A stretch of 64,000 nucleotides of DNA, from assembly GCF_900604345.1 (NCBI RefSeq), contig NZ_LR026983.1, positions 1,302,001 through 1,366,000 of the forward strand, given 5' to 3'. Below the pieces are notes generated by a model. It made no database searches. It was not told where the DNA came from and saw only the letters and a program-made list of their open reading frames with translations. How positions within the stretch are numbered: position 1 is the first letter of the stretch; each line of letters starts with the position of its first letter. Origin of the DNA: Maliibacterium massiliense (GTDB lineage Bacteria > Bacillota > Clostridia > Christensenellales > Maliibacteriaceae). Shown piece by piece: positions 48,494 through 56,305 of the stretch. The position numbers were made by a program, and so were the translations under genes.

Positions 48494-48763
48494 ATGACGG
48501 CGATGACGGTAAAACAAATAGAGGATATGCTGGTGGATTCCATCCGGGAGGAAACGCAAGTAGAGATTACAGACAGGGATGCCCGCCTGCTCAGGGGCGA
48601 TATGAAGATACCGCTCGTAGACTACCTCTACGTCTTTGACGCCATGGAGAAAAAGCTGGGTCTGCCGGCGGCAAAGATACTGGAGGATAACGGCTACGAG
48701 GTTTTTACCATAAGAAACCTCGCGCGGGCAATCGCCGCATTGGCAAAAACAGAGCCCGCATAG
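48494..48763 (+). CDS. Acyl-carrier-related protein of the peptide maturation system
   Basis: An 89-residue protein; ATG 48494 is preferred over 48488 because the AAGGAGG site touches the latter. The helical pattern (VKQIEDMLVDSIREE, VDYLYVFDAMEKKLG, NLARAIAALA) is that of an acyl carrier protein, but the position of the DSL serine reads GDM, so no phosphopantetheine arm can be attached there. It fits the ACP-related proteins (TIGR04069-like) of Cys-rich peptide loci. It probably serves as a binding partner of the maturase or precursor. Confidence 0.75.
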   Translation: MTAMTVKQIEDMLVDSIREETQVEITDRDARLLRGDMKIPLVDYLYVFDAMEKKLGLPAAKILEDNGYEVFTIRNLARAIAALAKTEPA

Positions 48764-48852
48764 TGCTGTGCCTTATTCCAAGATACAGGCCAGGGAGAAT
48801 GTTTCAGAGAATCTTTGACGAGAAATCCACTGTGGGAAGGAGGTGAAATTAT

Positions 48853-49017
48853 ATGAAGCTGAATAAGCGCTTTGAGCTGAAGGACGCGACCGTTGAAGCA
48901 TTTGCATGGTGCTACTGCGGGACCGGGGGATGCTATTGTAGCGACCCTTATCAAGTACAGAGCCTGACGGATCAACAAATGGGTGATGTACGCAATGCAA
49001 CTTCCGCCGCTGGCTAA
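48853..49017 (+). CDS. RiPP precursor peptide, Cys-rich (CLI_3235-like)
   Basis: A 54-residue peptide, below common ORF cut-offs. ATG 48853 is eleven bases after GGAAGGAGG. The leader is MKLNKRFELKDATVEAFA, which matches the charged leader style of CLI_3235-type precursors as I recall them. The core holds four Cys in a mirror arrangement CYCGTGGCYC (residues 20-29), followed by SDPYQVQSLTDQQMGDV and an Ala/Ser-rich end. A terminator (49049-49072) follows directly. No other Cys is present, so C20, C22, C27 and C29 are the likely modification sites. Confidence 0.85.
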   Translation: MKLNKRFELKDATVEAFAWCYCGTGGCYCSDPYQVQSLTDQQMGDVRNATSAAG

Positions 49018-49048
49018 TTAATTTTCACTGTATCTTGGAAAAGACAAA

Positions 49049-49072
49049 GAGAGCGCCCTTGTGGGCGCTCTC
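49049..49072. terminator. Terminator between precursor and permease genes
   Basis: GAGAGCGCCC/GGGCGCTCTC with a TTGT loop; it can serve the convergent genes on both sides. Confidence 0.8.
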
Positions 49073-49087
49073 CTATTTATGAGACGC

Positions 49088-50554
49088 TTAATTTCTATAT
49101 ACGATGCACCTCGGATTTTTACGCAGCAGCGGATAGAGCGCGATTGCGATAAACAGGAGAATAATGAGCAGCATTGCGTCGAGCGTCCACCAGATATCCG
49201 TCCAGCTGATGGACGCGTGCAGCAATTCAGGTGTGTGTGAAGGCGCTTCAACAAAAATAATTTCTCCGGGTTCGTAATTGTAACGAATGGCACGGCTGCC
49301 GTCCTTTGCGGTGACCGTGTTTATTCCGAGAAAACCATTGGCCACGGCATCTCCGGCAAATTTGGCGGGAAGGAACGCAAGCGCGACGGCCACCACCGCA
49401 ACAAGCACTGACTCGACCAGGAACTGCAGCAGGATAGACTTTCGGCTGCGGCCCAGCGACGTCATGATGCTCAGCTCCTTGTCCCGGCTGCGCAGCCACA
49501 TGGTAAGCGTAAAGTACAGTATGGCCCCCAACACCACCAGCAGCAGCACTACAAGCCAAAACATCCAGGTACGGACCGCATCCAGCGGCGCGGCGGACGC
49601 CTGATAGACCATATCATCTGGCTCAATGCTAAAGCCGCCCCATTCCAGGTCATCAAAGCTTTTTACTTCTGCGATGATGCCCTCCAGATGTTTGGGGTCG
49701 TCCACAAAGAACTTTACTTTCGAAAAAAGCTTTTGGTTAGGGTCGTATACGGGGTTAACCTGCGCAAAGGTTTGCATGTTGGTATACAGTTGGTTTTCCG
49801 CATTTACATATTCAGCAGAGCGCATATCCCGTTGCTTGCTTACAATCTTAAAAATACCGGCAATTTCCAACGCTTGCCTGCTTATGGCCTTTTCATCATC
49901 GCCGCCAAGTATTGTGTACCATTCCTTAATCTCAAGGGTTATTCTGTCGCCTACTTGCAAGTTGTTCTGGTTGGCGAAATAATCTGAGACGAGCACCTTG
50001 CCCATCTCGTCTGCGTCAATATGTCGGCCTTCCATAAGCTCAATCTGTCCGGTTTGAAAATAACGGTTAAGTTCCGTACTTCTGTTAGCATTCAGGGTGC
50101 CGGTCTTTGCTTGAATAATAAAGTGTATAGGTTCGTAATATGAAGGCAAATCACCCTTTTCGATCCAAGCTTGATTGAACCCTGGATAAACAGCATAATC
50201 CCCCAGATAGACTATAACGTTTTTGTCCATATCATACTGGGTTACGCCATCCACTGAGCAGACCTTATCTATGAATTCCCTTGGGATACCCGGGCCATTG
50301 TAGATGCGACCAACCAAACCATTGCCCATATCCACATCGTCCCACAAATCCGGGTTTGTCTGGTCCATGATGGCCTGAATTGCGAAGCTTGAATTGTATG
50401 TAGCCGCGAGTTCATCAGCCGCGGTGCGCGCGCTGCGCGCCACGGGCAAGGCGATGAGCAGCGCCGTGGCCAGCACGAAAAAGATCAACAGCAATATAAG
50501 CGTGCGGCTCCATTTGCGCCGCAGGTAGAGAAACGCGCGTGCAAAGACAGACAT
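49088..50554 (-). CDS. FtsX-like ABC permease (second, intact copy)
   Basis: A 488-residue permease, ATG 50554 after GGAGGG. N-terminal helix in RTLILLLIFFVLATALLIA (by parts LILLLIFFVLATALL), then a large extracellular MacB-type domain (about 45-300) and three C-terminal helices, ending YPLLRKNPRCIVYRN. It is a paralogue of the pseudogene at 39640-40803, at high identity, and a more distant one of 42600-43961. No ATPase gene is adjacent; the only one in the locus is frameshifted. Convergent with the precursor gene, a place typical for an immunity function. Confidence 0.82.
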   Translation of the reverse strand: MSVFARAFLYLRRKWSRTLILLLIFFVLATALLIALPVARSARTAADELAATYNSSFAIQAIMDQTNPDLWDDVDMGNGLVGRIYNGPGIPREFIDKVCSVDGVTQYDMDKNVIVYLGDYAVYPGFNQAWIEKGDLPSYYEPIHFIIQAKTGTLNANRSTELNRYFQTGQIELMEGRHIDADEMGKVLVSDYFANQNNLQVGDRITLEIKEWYTILGGDDEKAISRQALEIAGIFKIVSKQRDMRSAEYVNAENQLYTNMQTFAQVNPVYDPNQKLFSKVKFFVDDPKHLEGIIAEVKSFDDLEWGGFSIEPDDMVYQASAAPLDAVRTWMFWLVVLLLVVLGAILYFTLTMWLRSRDKELSIMTSLGRSRKSILLQFLVESVLVAVVAVALAFLPAKFAGDAVANGFLGINTVTAKDGSRAIRYNYEPGEIIFVEAPSHTPELLHASISWTDIWWTLDAMLLIILLFIAIALYPLLRKNPRCIVYRN

Positions 50555-50956
50555 GATTGTTCCCTCCTTACAGTGAAAGGGATGGTCAATGTTTTTTGAT
50601 TGGATGTGCGGGGGAACAGACGAGCTGGATGAGGGGCCTGCTGCGGGCGTGTATGCCCTCTATGGCAGGGGATGGATGCGAGCAGCGTTTCGATAAAATT
50701 GATGGGTGAGCATGAAAGAGATATGTATCGCGGGCACTTCTGAAATACAGCGGATACTTTATTTTATTGTACAAAAAAGCGGCGCGCATTTCAATGCGGA
50801 TACAGGCCGTATGCACGGGAAATGTGGAGAAAACGTGTGTGGCCGACAGGCAGTATATTTAAGCGGTATAAATCAGCAGGCGCGGTGCTCGGCATAACAT
50901 GTTATTTTGTTGTTTGCGGGGCTGCAAGGCGATCATGCTGCCTGACCTGGCGCCCC
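50555..50956. other. Intergenic, nothing recognised
   Basis: About 400 bases between the permease start and the 3' end of the GntR gene. There is no supportable gene; the permease promoter should lie here but no clear boxes stand out. Confidence 0.45.
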
Positions 50957-52423
50957 CTACACATCGTCCAGCACGGCGGGCAGCGCGGCGATGCGGTAGG
51001 AGGCAACGCCCGCGCGCGCCTGGCGGTAAATTTCGGCAAAGATTTCGTGCATGGCCTCGGCAAACGCATCTGCATCGCCCTGCGTGATCGCGGCCTCGCC
51101 CTGGCGGAGCGCCTCCACAATGCACGCAGCGGGGGATTTTGTGCGGAACTGCATGTAATAGCCCCACACCATCTGGGTATACATCTGCTGATAAATGCTC
51201 CGCAGCGCGTGGTGGGGCGTGGACTGCATGAGACACTGCATGCATAACCAAACGGCCACGGAGTTCAGCTGAAATCCATCCGCGTTGGCAAGCTTGCCGC
51301 GCATTTGCGCTGGAAAAGACGCGTCGATATAGGGGAATGCCTCGCGCGCGCCCTCGCGCGCCGTGAGCGCCATGATCTGCAGCGCGTCCAGGCAGAGCGT
51401 CAGCCGCTGCTGCACGGCGCTGTCGCGCATGTCCACGGCCTCTCTGCGCAGCTGCATGCCGCGCAGGGTGACTTCCGTGCCTTTTTTATCCAGCGTGCGG
51501 GTGACGCCCAGCGTACCCAGCAGGGCGACGGCGCGGCTGGCGGTGGCCTTCATCACGCCGTATTCCCGCATCAGGCAGGGGATGGAGGGCAGGTAGCGCT
51601 GCCTTTGGAATTCCCCCGCAGAGATGCGGCGCACCAGGTGCAGAGCAATATGCACGTACAGCTCCGAACGCCCCCTGCAACGGAACCAGCGCACCTCCTC
51701 CTGCGCCTCTGCAGAGGGGGGCGCTACCCGCTGCGCAAGCGCGTCCATGTAGGCGTCGGTGGCTGCCTTGGCGTTTGTATACATGTCTGCAATGTGCGCC
51801 TGCAGCTGGTTGAACGCCCCCGCGCGCATCATGTCCAGCGCGCGTGCGAGCCACGCGCGCACCTTGGCAGGAGGCACCTCATTGGGATTGACCACGCCGT
51901 CAAACGCGATGTAGGATGTCCGCAAATAATGCTCTGCGTCAGCCTGCAGATCCATGATCAGTAGGTTGTTCAGGGGCGCAAGCAGCGCGGCAAAAAAGCG
52001 GTTTGCCAGCCGGTAGACATCGGATTGCGGGGAGGTATCTTCCAGGGCGTCTACAATGCGCTGCAGCGCCTCCAGCGCGCCGGGCCCCAACAGCCGCGCC
52101 CCCGCGCTGTAGAGCGCGGGCATCAGCGCGCCCAGGCCGTGATAGGCATCCGCCATGCCCCTTCTGCGCGCCAGCAGCGCCGTTGCATAGGCTGCGGGCG
52201 TGCCTGCATAGGCTACCTGCGCGCGCTGCCCGCTGCACGCGCGCAGGTAGCCGGCCTCGATGAGCATCCCGATCACCTTGCGCACCGTGGTGATGCCCGC
52301 GTTGTACTGGGCGCACAGCGCGGCCTGAGAGGGTATCTGCTCGCCGCAGCGCAGATAGCCGGACGTGATCTGCGCCACCATGGCGCGGTACAGATAGCGG
52401 TAAAGGGGTTCATGTCGCTGCAT
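50957..52423 (-). CDS. GntR-type regulator with two winged-helix domains
   Basis: A 488-residue protein; ATG 52423 follows GAGGAG. Residues about 1-75 form a GntR helix-turn-helix (YLYRAMVAQITSGYLRCGEQ, IPSQAALCAQYNAGITTVRK). A second, similar one lies at about 250-325 (IALHLVRRISAGEFQRQRYL, PSIPCLMREYGVMKATASRA). Each is followed by a roughly 150-residue helical domain, so the protein looks like an internal duplication in which each half is one GntR unit. It is divergent from the c-di-GMP genes and probably controls them. Confidence 0.75.
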   Translation of the reverse strand: MQRHEPLYRYLYRAMVAQITSGYLRCGEQIPSQAALCAQYNAGITTVRKVIGMLIEAGYLRACSGQRAQVAYAGTPAAYATALLARRRGMADAYHGLGALMPALYSAGARLLGPGALEALQRIVDALEDTSPQSDVYRLANRFFAALLAPLNNLLIMDLQADAEHYLRTSYIAFDGVVNPNEVPPAKVRAWLARALDMMRAGAFNQLQAHIADMYTNAKAATDAYMDALAQRVAPPSAEAQEEVRWFRCRGRSELYVHIALHLVRRISAGEFQRQRYLPSIPCLMREYGVMKATASRAVALLGTLGVTRTLDKKGTEVTLRGMQLRREAVDMRDSAVQQRLTLCLDALQIMALTAREGAREAFPYIDASFPAQMRGKLANADGFQLNSVAVWLCMQCLMQSTPHHALRSIYQQMYTQMVWGYYMQFRTKSPAACIVEALRQGEAAITQGDADAFAEAMHEIFAEIYRQARAGVASYRIAALPAVLDDV

Positions 52424-52460
52424 GGGCGCGTCTCCTCTCGAGTTTCGGGATTTCGACACC

Positions 52461-52489
52461 ATTATACCAACGCGTGCAAAGGCGAGCAA
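52461..52489 (-). promoter_or_regulatory. Promoter of the GntR gene
   Basis: On the minus strand TTGCTC (52489-52484), 17 bases, TATAAT (52466-52461). The stretch CGCGTTGGTATAAT nearly repeats CGTGTTGGTATAAT of the promoter at 56206-56234. Confidence 0.6.
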
Positions 52490-52608
52490 ATCTTTTGCTT
52501 TTCCCAAGCAGATGCGGTAAAATCAACCTAAAGCCAATGTGAGAAAGATGGCATGCGCGCGCAGCGGCTTCTGCGCGGCGGACGCGCGCATATCAACAGG
52601 AGGCGTTC

Positions 52609-53997
52609 ATGGACGTGCGCACCGAAAATGGCACCATAGACGGGTTGGACCGCCGTGCGCGGATAGAGGTGTTCTGGCAGCGGGAGATGCTTCGGGAAGG
52701 CTCGCTTGCAGCGCAGCTCAACAGCATTGCCGCCTGCCTGCCGGTGGGCGTGGGCATCTATGAACTGGAGGGGGAGACCGTCTATCCGGTGTTCGTCAGC
52801 GATATGACGCTGCGGCTCTTTGGCTTCAGCCGCGCGGAATATGACGCGTATATCGGCGGCGGCAAGCCAATTTTTGCCATGGAGGACCTGCGCGCGTGCA
52901 TGGCGCAGCGGCACTGCGCGGGCGGGCGGACCCAGGTCGTCAACCTGGAGCTCAAAACAAAAACGCGGCAGGGCGCACCCCTGTGGGTGCGCGTGCAGGG
53001 GCAGGTGCGCTACAGTCAGGACGCGCTGCCGCTGGTCTACGCGGTCTTTACCGACCTGACGGAGGAAAAACGTGCCGCACGCAAGGCGCGCTGGGAAAAC
53101 GAGCGCTACCGTATCTTAAACGCGCTGACCCATGCGGTGAGCTACGATTACGACGTGGAGACCGACACGATGCGCTATTACATCGATACGGATGGCAAAG
53201 GGGTGCAGGAGCGGGTGCTGCCCCATTACGTGCAGCAGGTGCTGGCCACTGCGCGCAGCACGGTGGACCCCCAGAGCACCGCCTACGCTGCGTCCTTTCG
53301 CCTGGCGGCAGAGGGGCAGCTGAGCGGGCAGACCGAGTACCGCGCCAATTACTTCGGCGGCGGGTACCGTTGGTACCGCACACAGTGGCAGCGCATCACG
53401 CCCGAGGACGGAGGCCCCTACCACCTGGTCGGCCTGGTGGAGGATATTGAGGAGGAACGGCACCTGCGCCGCAAGGCGGAGGTGGATGCGGTCACGGGCC
53501 TGTGCAACCGCGCCACCACCGAGGAGCTGATCAACCAGGCGCTTGCCGTGGCGCCGCGCGCGCTGTGCGTGTGCGCAGTGGTGGATATTGACAATTTTAA
53601 GGCTATCAACGACCGTTATGGCCATCTCCAGGGCGACGAGGTGCTGCGCCAGTTGGGACACCTGCTGCGCGGCAACTGCCGGGAGACGGACGTGGTGGGG
53701 CGCGTGGGGGGCGATGAGTTTATCCTTTTTTATAAAAACATTCGCCCCAAGGTGGCGCTGCGCCGGCTTGCCGCGCTGGAGGTGCAGAGCCGCACGATGC
53801 TCTGCCCGGATGGGCGGCAGTGCGTCACATTGAGCATCGGGGTATGCGCATCTTCCGGTACGGAGCGTTGCTACCGGCAAATTGTGGATAAAGCGGACAG
53901 CGCCCTGTACCAGGCCAAGCGCAGGGGAAAGGGCTGCATCGAGGTTTATAACGCCGCAGCGCAGCTGCAGGAGGGGAAAATGCATGAACCATCGTGA
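52609..53997 (+). CDS. PAS-GGDEF diguanylate cyclase
   Basis: A 462-residue cytosolic protein, ATG 52609 after GGAGG. Two PAS-like regions (about 40-150 and 160-285) sense an unknown signal. The GGDEF domain (about 290-450) has the substrate motif DNFKAINDRYGHLQGDE and an intact VGGDEF. RETD five residues before GGDEF is an allosteric product-binding I-site. It should therefore make cyclic-di-GMP from GTP with feedback inhibition. Its end overlaps the next gene by 14 bases. Confidence 0.9.
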   Translation: MDVRTENGTIDGLDRRARIEVFWQREMLREGSLAAQLNSIAACLPVGVGIYELEGETVYPVFVSDMTLRLFGFSRAEYDAYIGGGKPIFAMEDLRACMAQRHCAGGRTQVVNLELKTKTRQGAPLWVRVQGQVRYSQDALPLVYAVFTDLTEEKRAARKARWENERYRILNALTHAVSYDYDVETDTMRYYIDTDGKGVQERVLPHYVQQVLATARSTVDPQSTAYAASFRLAAEGQLSGQTEYRANYFGGGYRWYRTQWQRITPEDGGPYHLVGLVEDIEEERHLRRKAEVDAVTGLCNRATTEELINQALAVAPRALCVCAVVDIDNFKAINDRYGHLQGDEVLRQLGHLLRGNCRETDVVGRVGGDEFILFYKNIRPKVALRRLAALEVQSRTMLCPDGRQCVTLSIGVCASSGTERCYRQIVDKADSALYQAKRRGKGCIEVYNAAAQLQEGKMHEPS

Positions 53998-56092
53998 GGA
54001 CGCCATGGCTACGGAGCTGGAATACAGCCTGCTGATGAATTCCATGGATGTCAGCGTCAGCAAGCATCTGCTGGACGAACACTTCACCGTGGTGTGGGCA
54101 AACAACCGCTACTACGAAATGTTCGGCTACACCAAGGAGGAGTACGAGGCGCTCTACCACAATCAGTGCGACCTGTTCTACAGGGACGACCCGCAGGATT
54201 GGCAGGCGCTGGTGCAGTACGTTACCCAGGAGTTCAGCAGCGGCAAGACCAAGTACGAATACGTCTGCCGCATGCGCCACAAGAGCGGCAAAAGACTGTG
54301 GATCAAGCTGGTGGGCAACCAGACGCAGGAACGAATCAACGGCTATCAGGTCTCCTATTCAGTCATGATGGACATCACCGAGCAGATGCAGCTGCAGCAG
54401 GAGCAGACCGTCACCTACAGCAACATCCCCGGGCTGATCGCCAAATTTCGGGTGACCAAGCAGGGCTTTGAACTGATCAACGCCAACCAGAAATACTTTG
54501 AGATCTTCCAGGGCAAGCGCGCGTTCCCGTTTTGCGAACTTAGAAAGGAAAACGGGCTGGCAAGCCTGGTGGATATGCATCCGGCGCTGCGCCGGGGCGA
54601 GCCGGTGTGCTTTCAATTCTCCCCTGCCACGCGCGGCGGCAAGGTGGCGCATATGCGGGTGACCGGCGCGTGCGTGGACTGGGAGCGGGGCGACCCCATC
54701 TACCTGCTGATCTATGACGATATCACCCAGTTGACCGAGCAGCAGGAGCTGCTGCGCCAGCAGAACGCGCAGCTGGAGCAGCTGGCCTACGGCGATATGG
54801 TCACCGGCGGGATGAACCGCATGCGTTTTGATATGGTGACGCGCGAAGCCATCGCGCGCGCGCCCGCGGGCAGCTACGCGCTGGTGTGGCTCAACGTGGA
54901 AAAATTCAAGCTGATCAACGACATGGCGGGCAACGAGTCGGGCGACCGGACGCTCAAATACATGCACGGCGTCATGCAGGCGCATCTGAAGCAGGGGGAA
55001 TACCTCGCCCGCATCACGTCGGATAACTACGCGCTGCTGCTGCACGACGCGCCCGATGCGGCAATCGCCCAGCGCCTCAACGACATGGCAAGGGACATCA
55101 ACAGCTTCAACGACAGCCGTAGGTACAAGTACATCATCTCCTTTACCGCGGGCGTCTACCGCATCGACGACGCGCAGATGGAGATCACGCGCATTGAGGA
55201 CCGCGCCAACGTGGCGCGCAAGGGCATCCGCAAAAACGACGCCACGGGCCTGTGCGCGTGCCGCTTTTACAGCGATACGGAGCGCCGGCAGCTGATGGCG
55301 GAAAAGGATATCGAAAACAAGATGCGCTCCGCCCTGGAGAGCGGGCAGTTTGAGGTGTACCTGCAGCCCAAGCTCTCTCTGCGCGACAACACCGTATGCG
55401 GCGCGGAGGCGCTGGTGCGCTGGAACGACCCACGCCAGGGGATGATCATGCCCGACGCGTTTATCCCCATCTTTGAAAAAAACGGCTTCATCACCCAAAT
55501 GGACCTCTACGTGTTTGAACAGGTGTGCAAGCTGCTGCGCGGCTGGATCGACCAGGGCTTCGAGGCGGTGCCCATCTCGGTAAACGTCTCGCGGGCGCAC
55601 TTTACCGTGCCCGATTTTGTGGAGCATTACGCGCAGATCAGCCGCCGGTATGGCGTGCCTCCGTGCCTCATTGAGCTGGAGGTCACCGAGACCATCGTCT
55701 TTGAAGATCCCGAGACATTCTCACAGATTGTGCAGACCATCCACAGCAAGGGCTTTACCTGCTCCATGGATGACTTTGGCAGCGGGTATTCCTCCATGAA
55801 CGTGCTGAAGGACATCGATGTGGACACCATCAAGATGGACAGGGCGTTTTTCGCCTCGCCCATGATGGACAACCCCAAGGAGCGCGACGTGGTCGCCACG
55901 GTGATCGAGCTTGCCAAAAAGCTCCAGATGACCGCGCTTGCCGAGGGGGTGGAGACGGAGGCGCAGCGCCTGTTCCTGCAAAAGAGTGCCTGCGACCTGA
56001 TACAGGGGTACGTGTTCTCCAAGCCGCTGCCCGCGCCCGATTTTGCGCGCCTGGTCTACGGGGACGGCGCATCAGAGGCGGCGGAGAAGTAA
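53984..56092 (+). CDS. PAS-degenerate GGDEF-EAL phosphodiesterase
   Basis: A 702-residue protein; ATG 53984 (MNHREDAMATE) lies seven bases behind GGAGGGG inside the previous gene. Two PAS domains (about 20-250) precede a GGDEF domain in which the signature is replaced by TSDNY, so it cannot be a cyclase. The EAL domain (about 445-690) keeps GAEALVRW, the Asn in SVNVSRAHF, VTETIVFED, DDFGSGYSS, KMDRAFF, ALAEGVETEAQ and IQGYVFSKPLP, so c-di-GMP hydrolysis is expected. Coupled translation with the cyclase before it forms a make/break pair. Confidence 0.9.
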   Translation: MNHREDAMATELEYSLLMNSMDVSVSKHLLDEHFTVVWANNRYYEMFGYTKEEYEALYHNQCDLFYRDDPQDWQALVQYVTQEFSSGKTKYEYVCRMRHKSGKRLWIKLVGNQTQERINGYQVSYSVMMDITEQMQLQQEQTVTYSNIPGLIAKFRVTKQGFELINANQKYFEIFQGKRAFPFCELRKENGLASLVDMHPALRRGEPVCFQFSPATRGGKVAHMRVTGACVDWERGDPIYLLIYDDITQLTEQQELLRQQNAQLEQLAYGDMVTGGMNRMRFDMVTREAIARAPAGSYALVWLNVEKFKLINDMAGNESGDRTLKYMHGVMQAHLKQGEYLARITSDNYALLLHDAPDAAIAQRLNDMARDINSFNDSRRYKYIISFTAGVYRIDDAQMEITRIEDRANVARKGIRKNDATGLCACRFYSDTERRQLMAEKDIENKMRSALESGQFEVYLQPKLSLRDNTVCGAEALVRWNDPRQGMIMPDAFIPIFEKNGFITQMDLYVFEQVCKLLRGWIDQGFEAVPISVNVSRAHFTVPDFVEHYAQISRRYGVPPCLIELEVTETIVFEDPETFSQIVQTIHSKGFTCSMDDFGSGYSSMNVLKDIDVDTIKMDRAFFASPMMDNPKERDVVATVIELAKKLQMTALAEGVETEAQRLFLQKSACDLIQGYVFSKPLPAPDFARLVYGDGASEAAEK

Positions 56093-56146
56093 AACACAGC
56101 TTGTGCGCCCAGCGCCACGCCCGAACGCACCTTATGCAAAAAAACG

Positions 56147-56174
56147 CCTCTTTTCCCGCGTGAAAGGGAGGCTT
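56147..56174 (+). terminator. Possible terminator after the first c-di-GMP pair
   Basis: GCCTC...CCC/GGG..GGC imperfect hairpin followed by TTTAT. Confidence 0.4.
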
Positions 56175-56205
56175 TATACAGGTTACGCTTTTTTACGCGT
56201 TTGGT

Positions 56206-56234
56206 TTGCACTTTCCCAACCGTGTTGGTATAAT
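56206..56234 (+). promoter_or_regulatory. Promoter of the second c-di-GMP pair, with palindrome
   Basis: TTGCAC (56206-56211), 17 bases, TATAAT (56229-56234). The spacer holds the perfect palindrome CCAAC-CGT-GTTGG (56216-56228), a candidate operator for the GntR protein. Confidence 0.7.
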
Positions 56235-56305
56235 TATATATAACTTTGTTTAATAAGGTTTTACATCGTGCAGGGGCGCGACGGCCTTCGATGGGGGTGC
56301 ACCAT

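Noticed and set aside
54359..55627. 422-codon antisense frame opposite the GGDEF-EAL gene
   Set aside because: High GC codon bias keeps the opposite strand open; the plus strand has intact EAL motifs.
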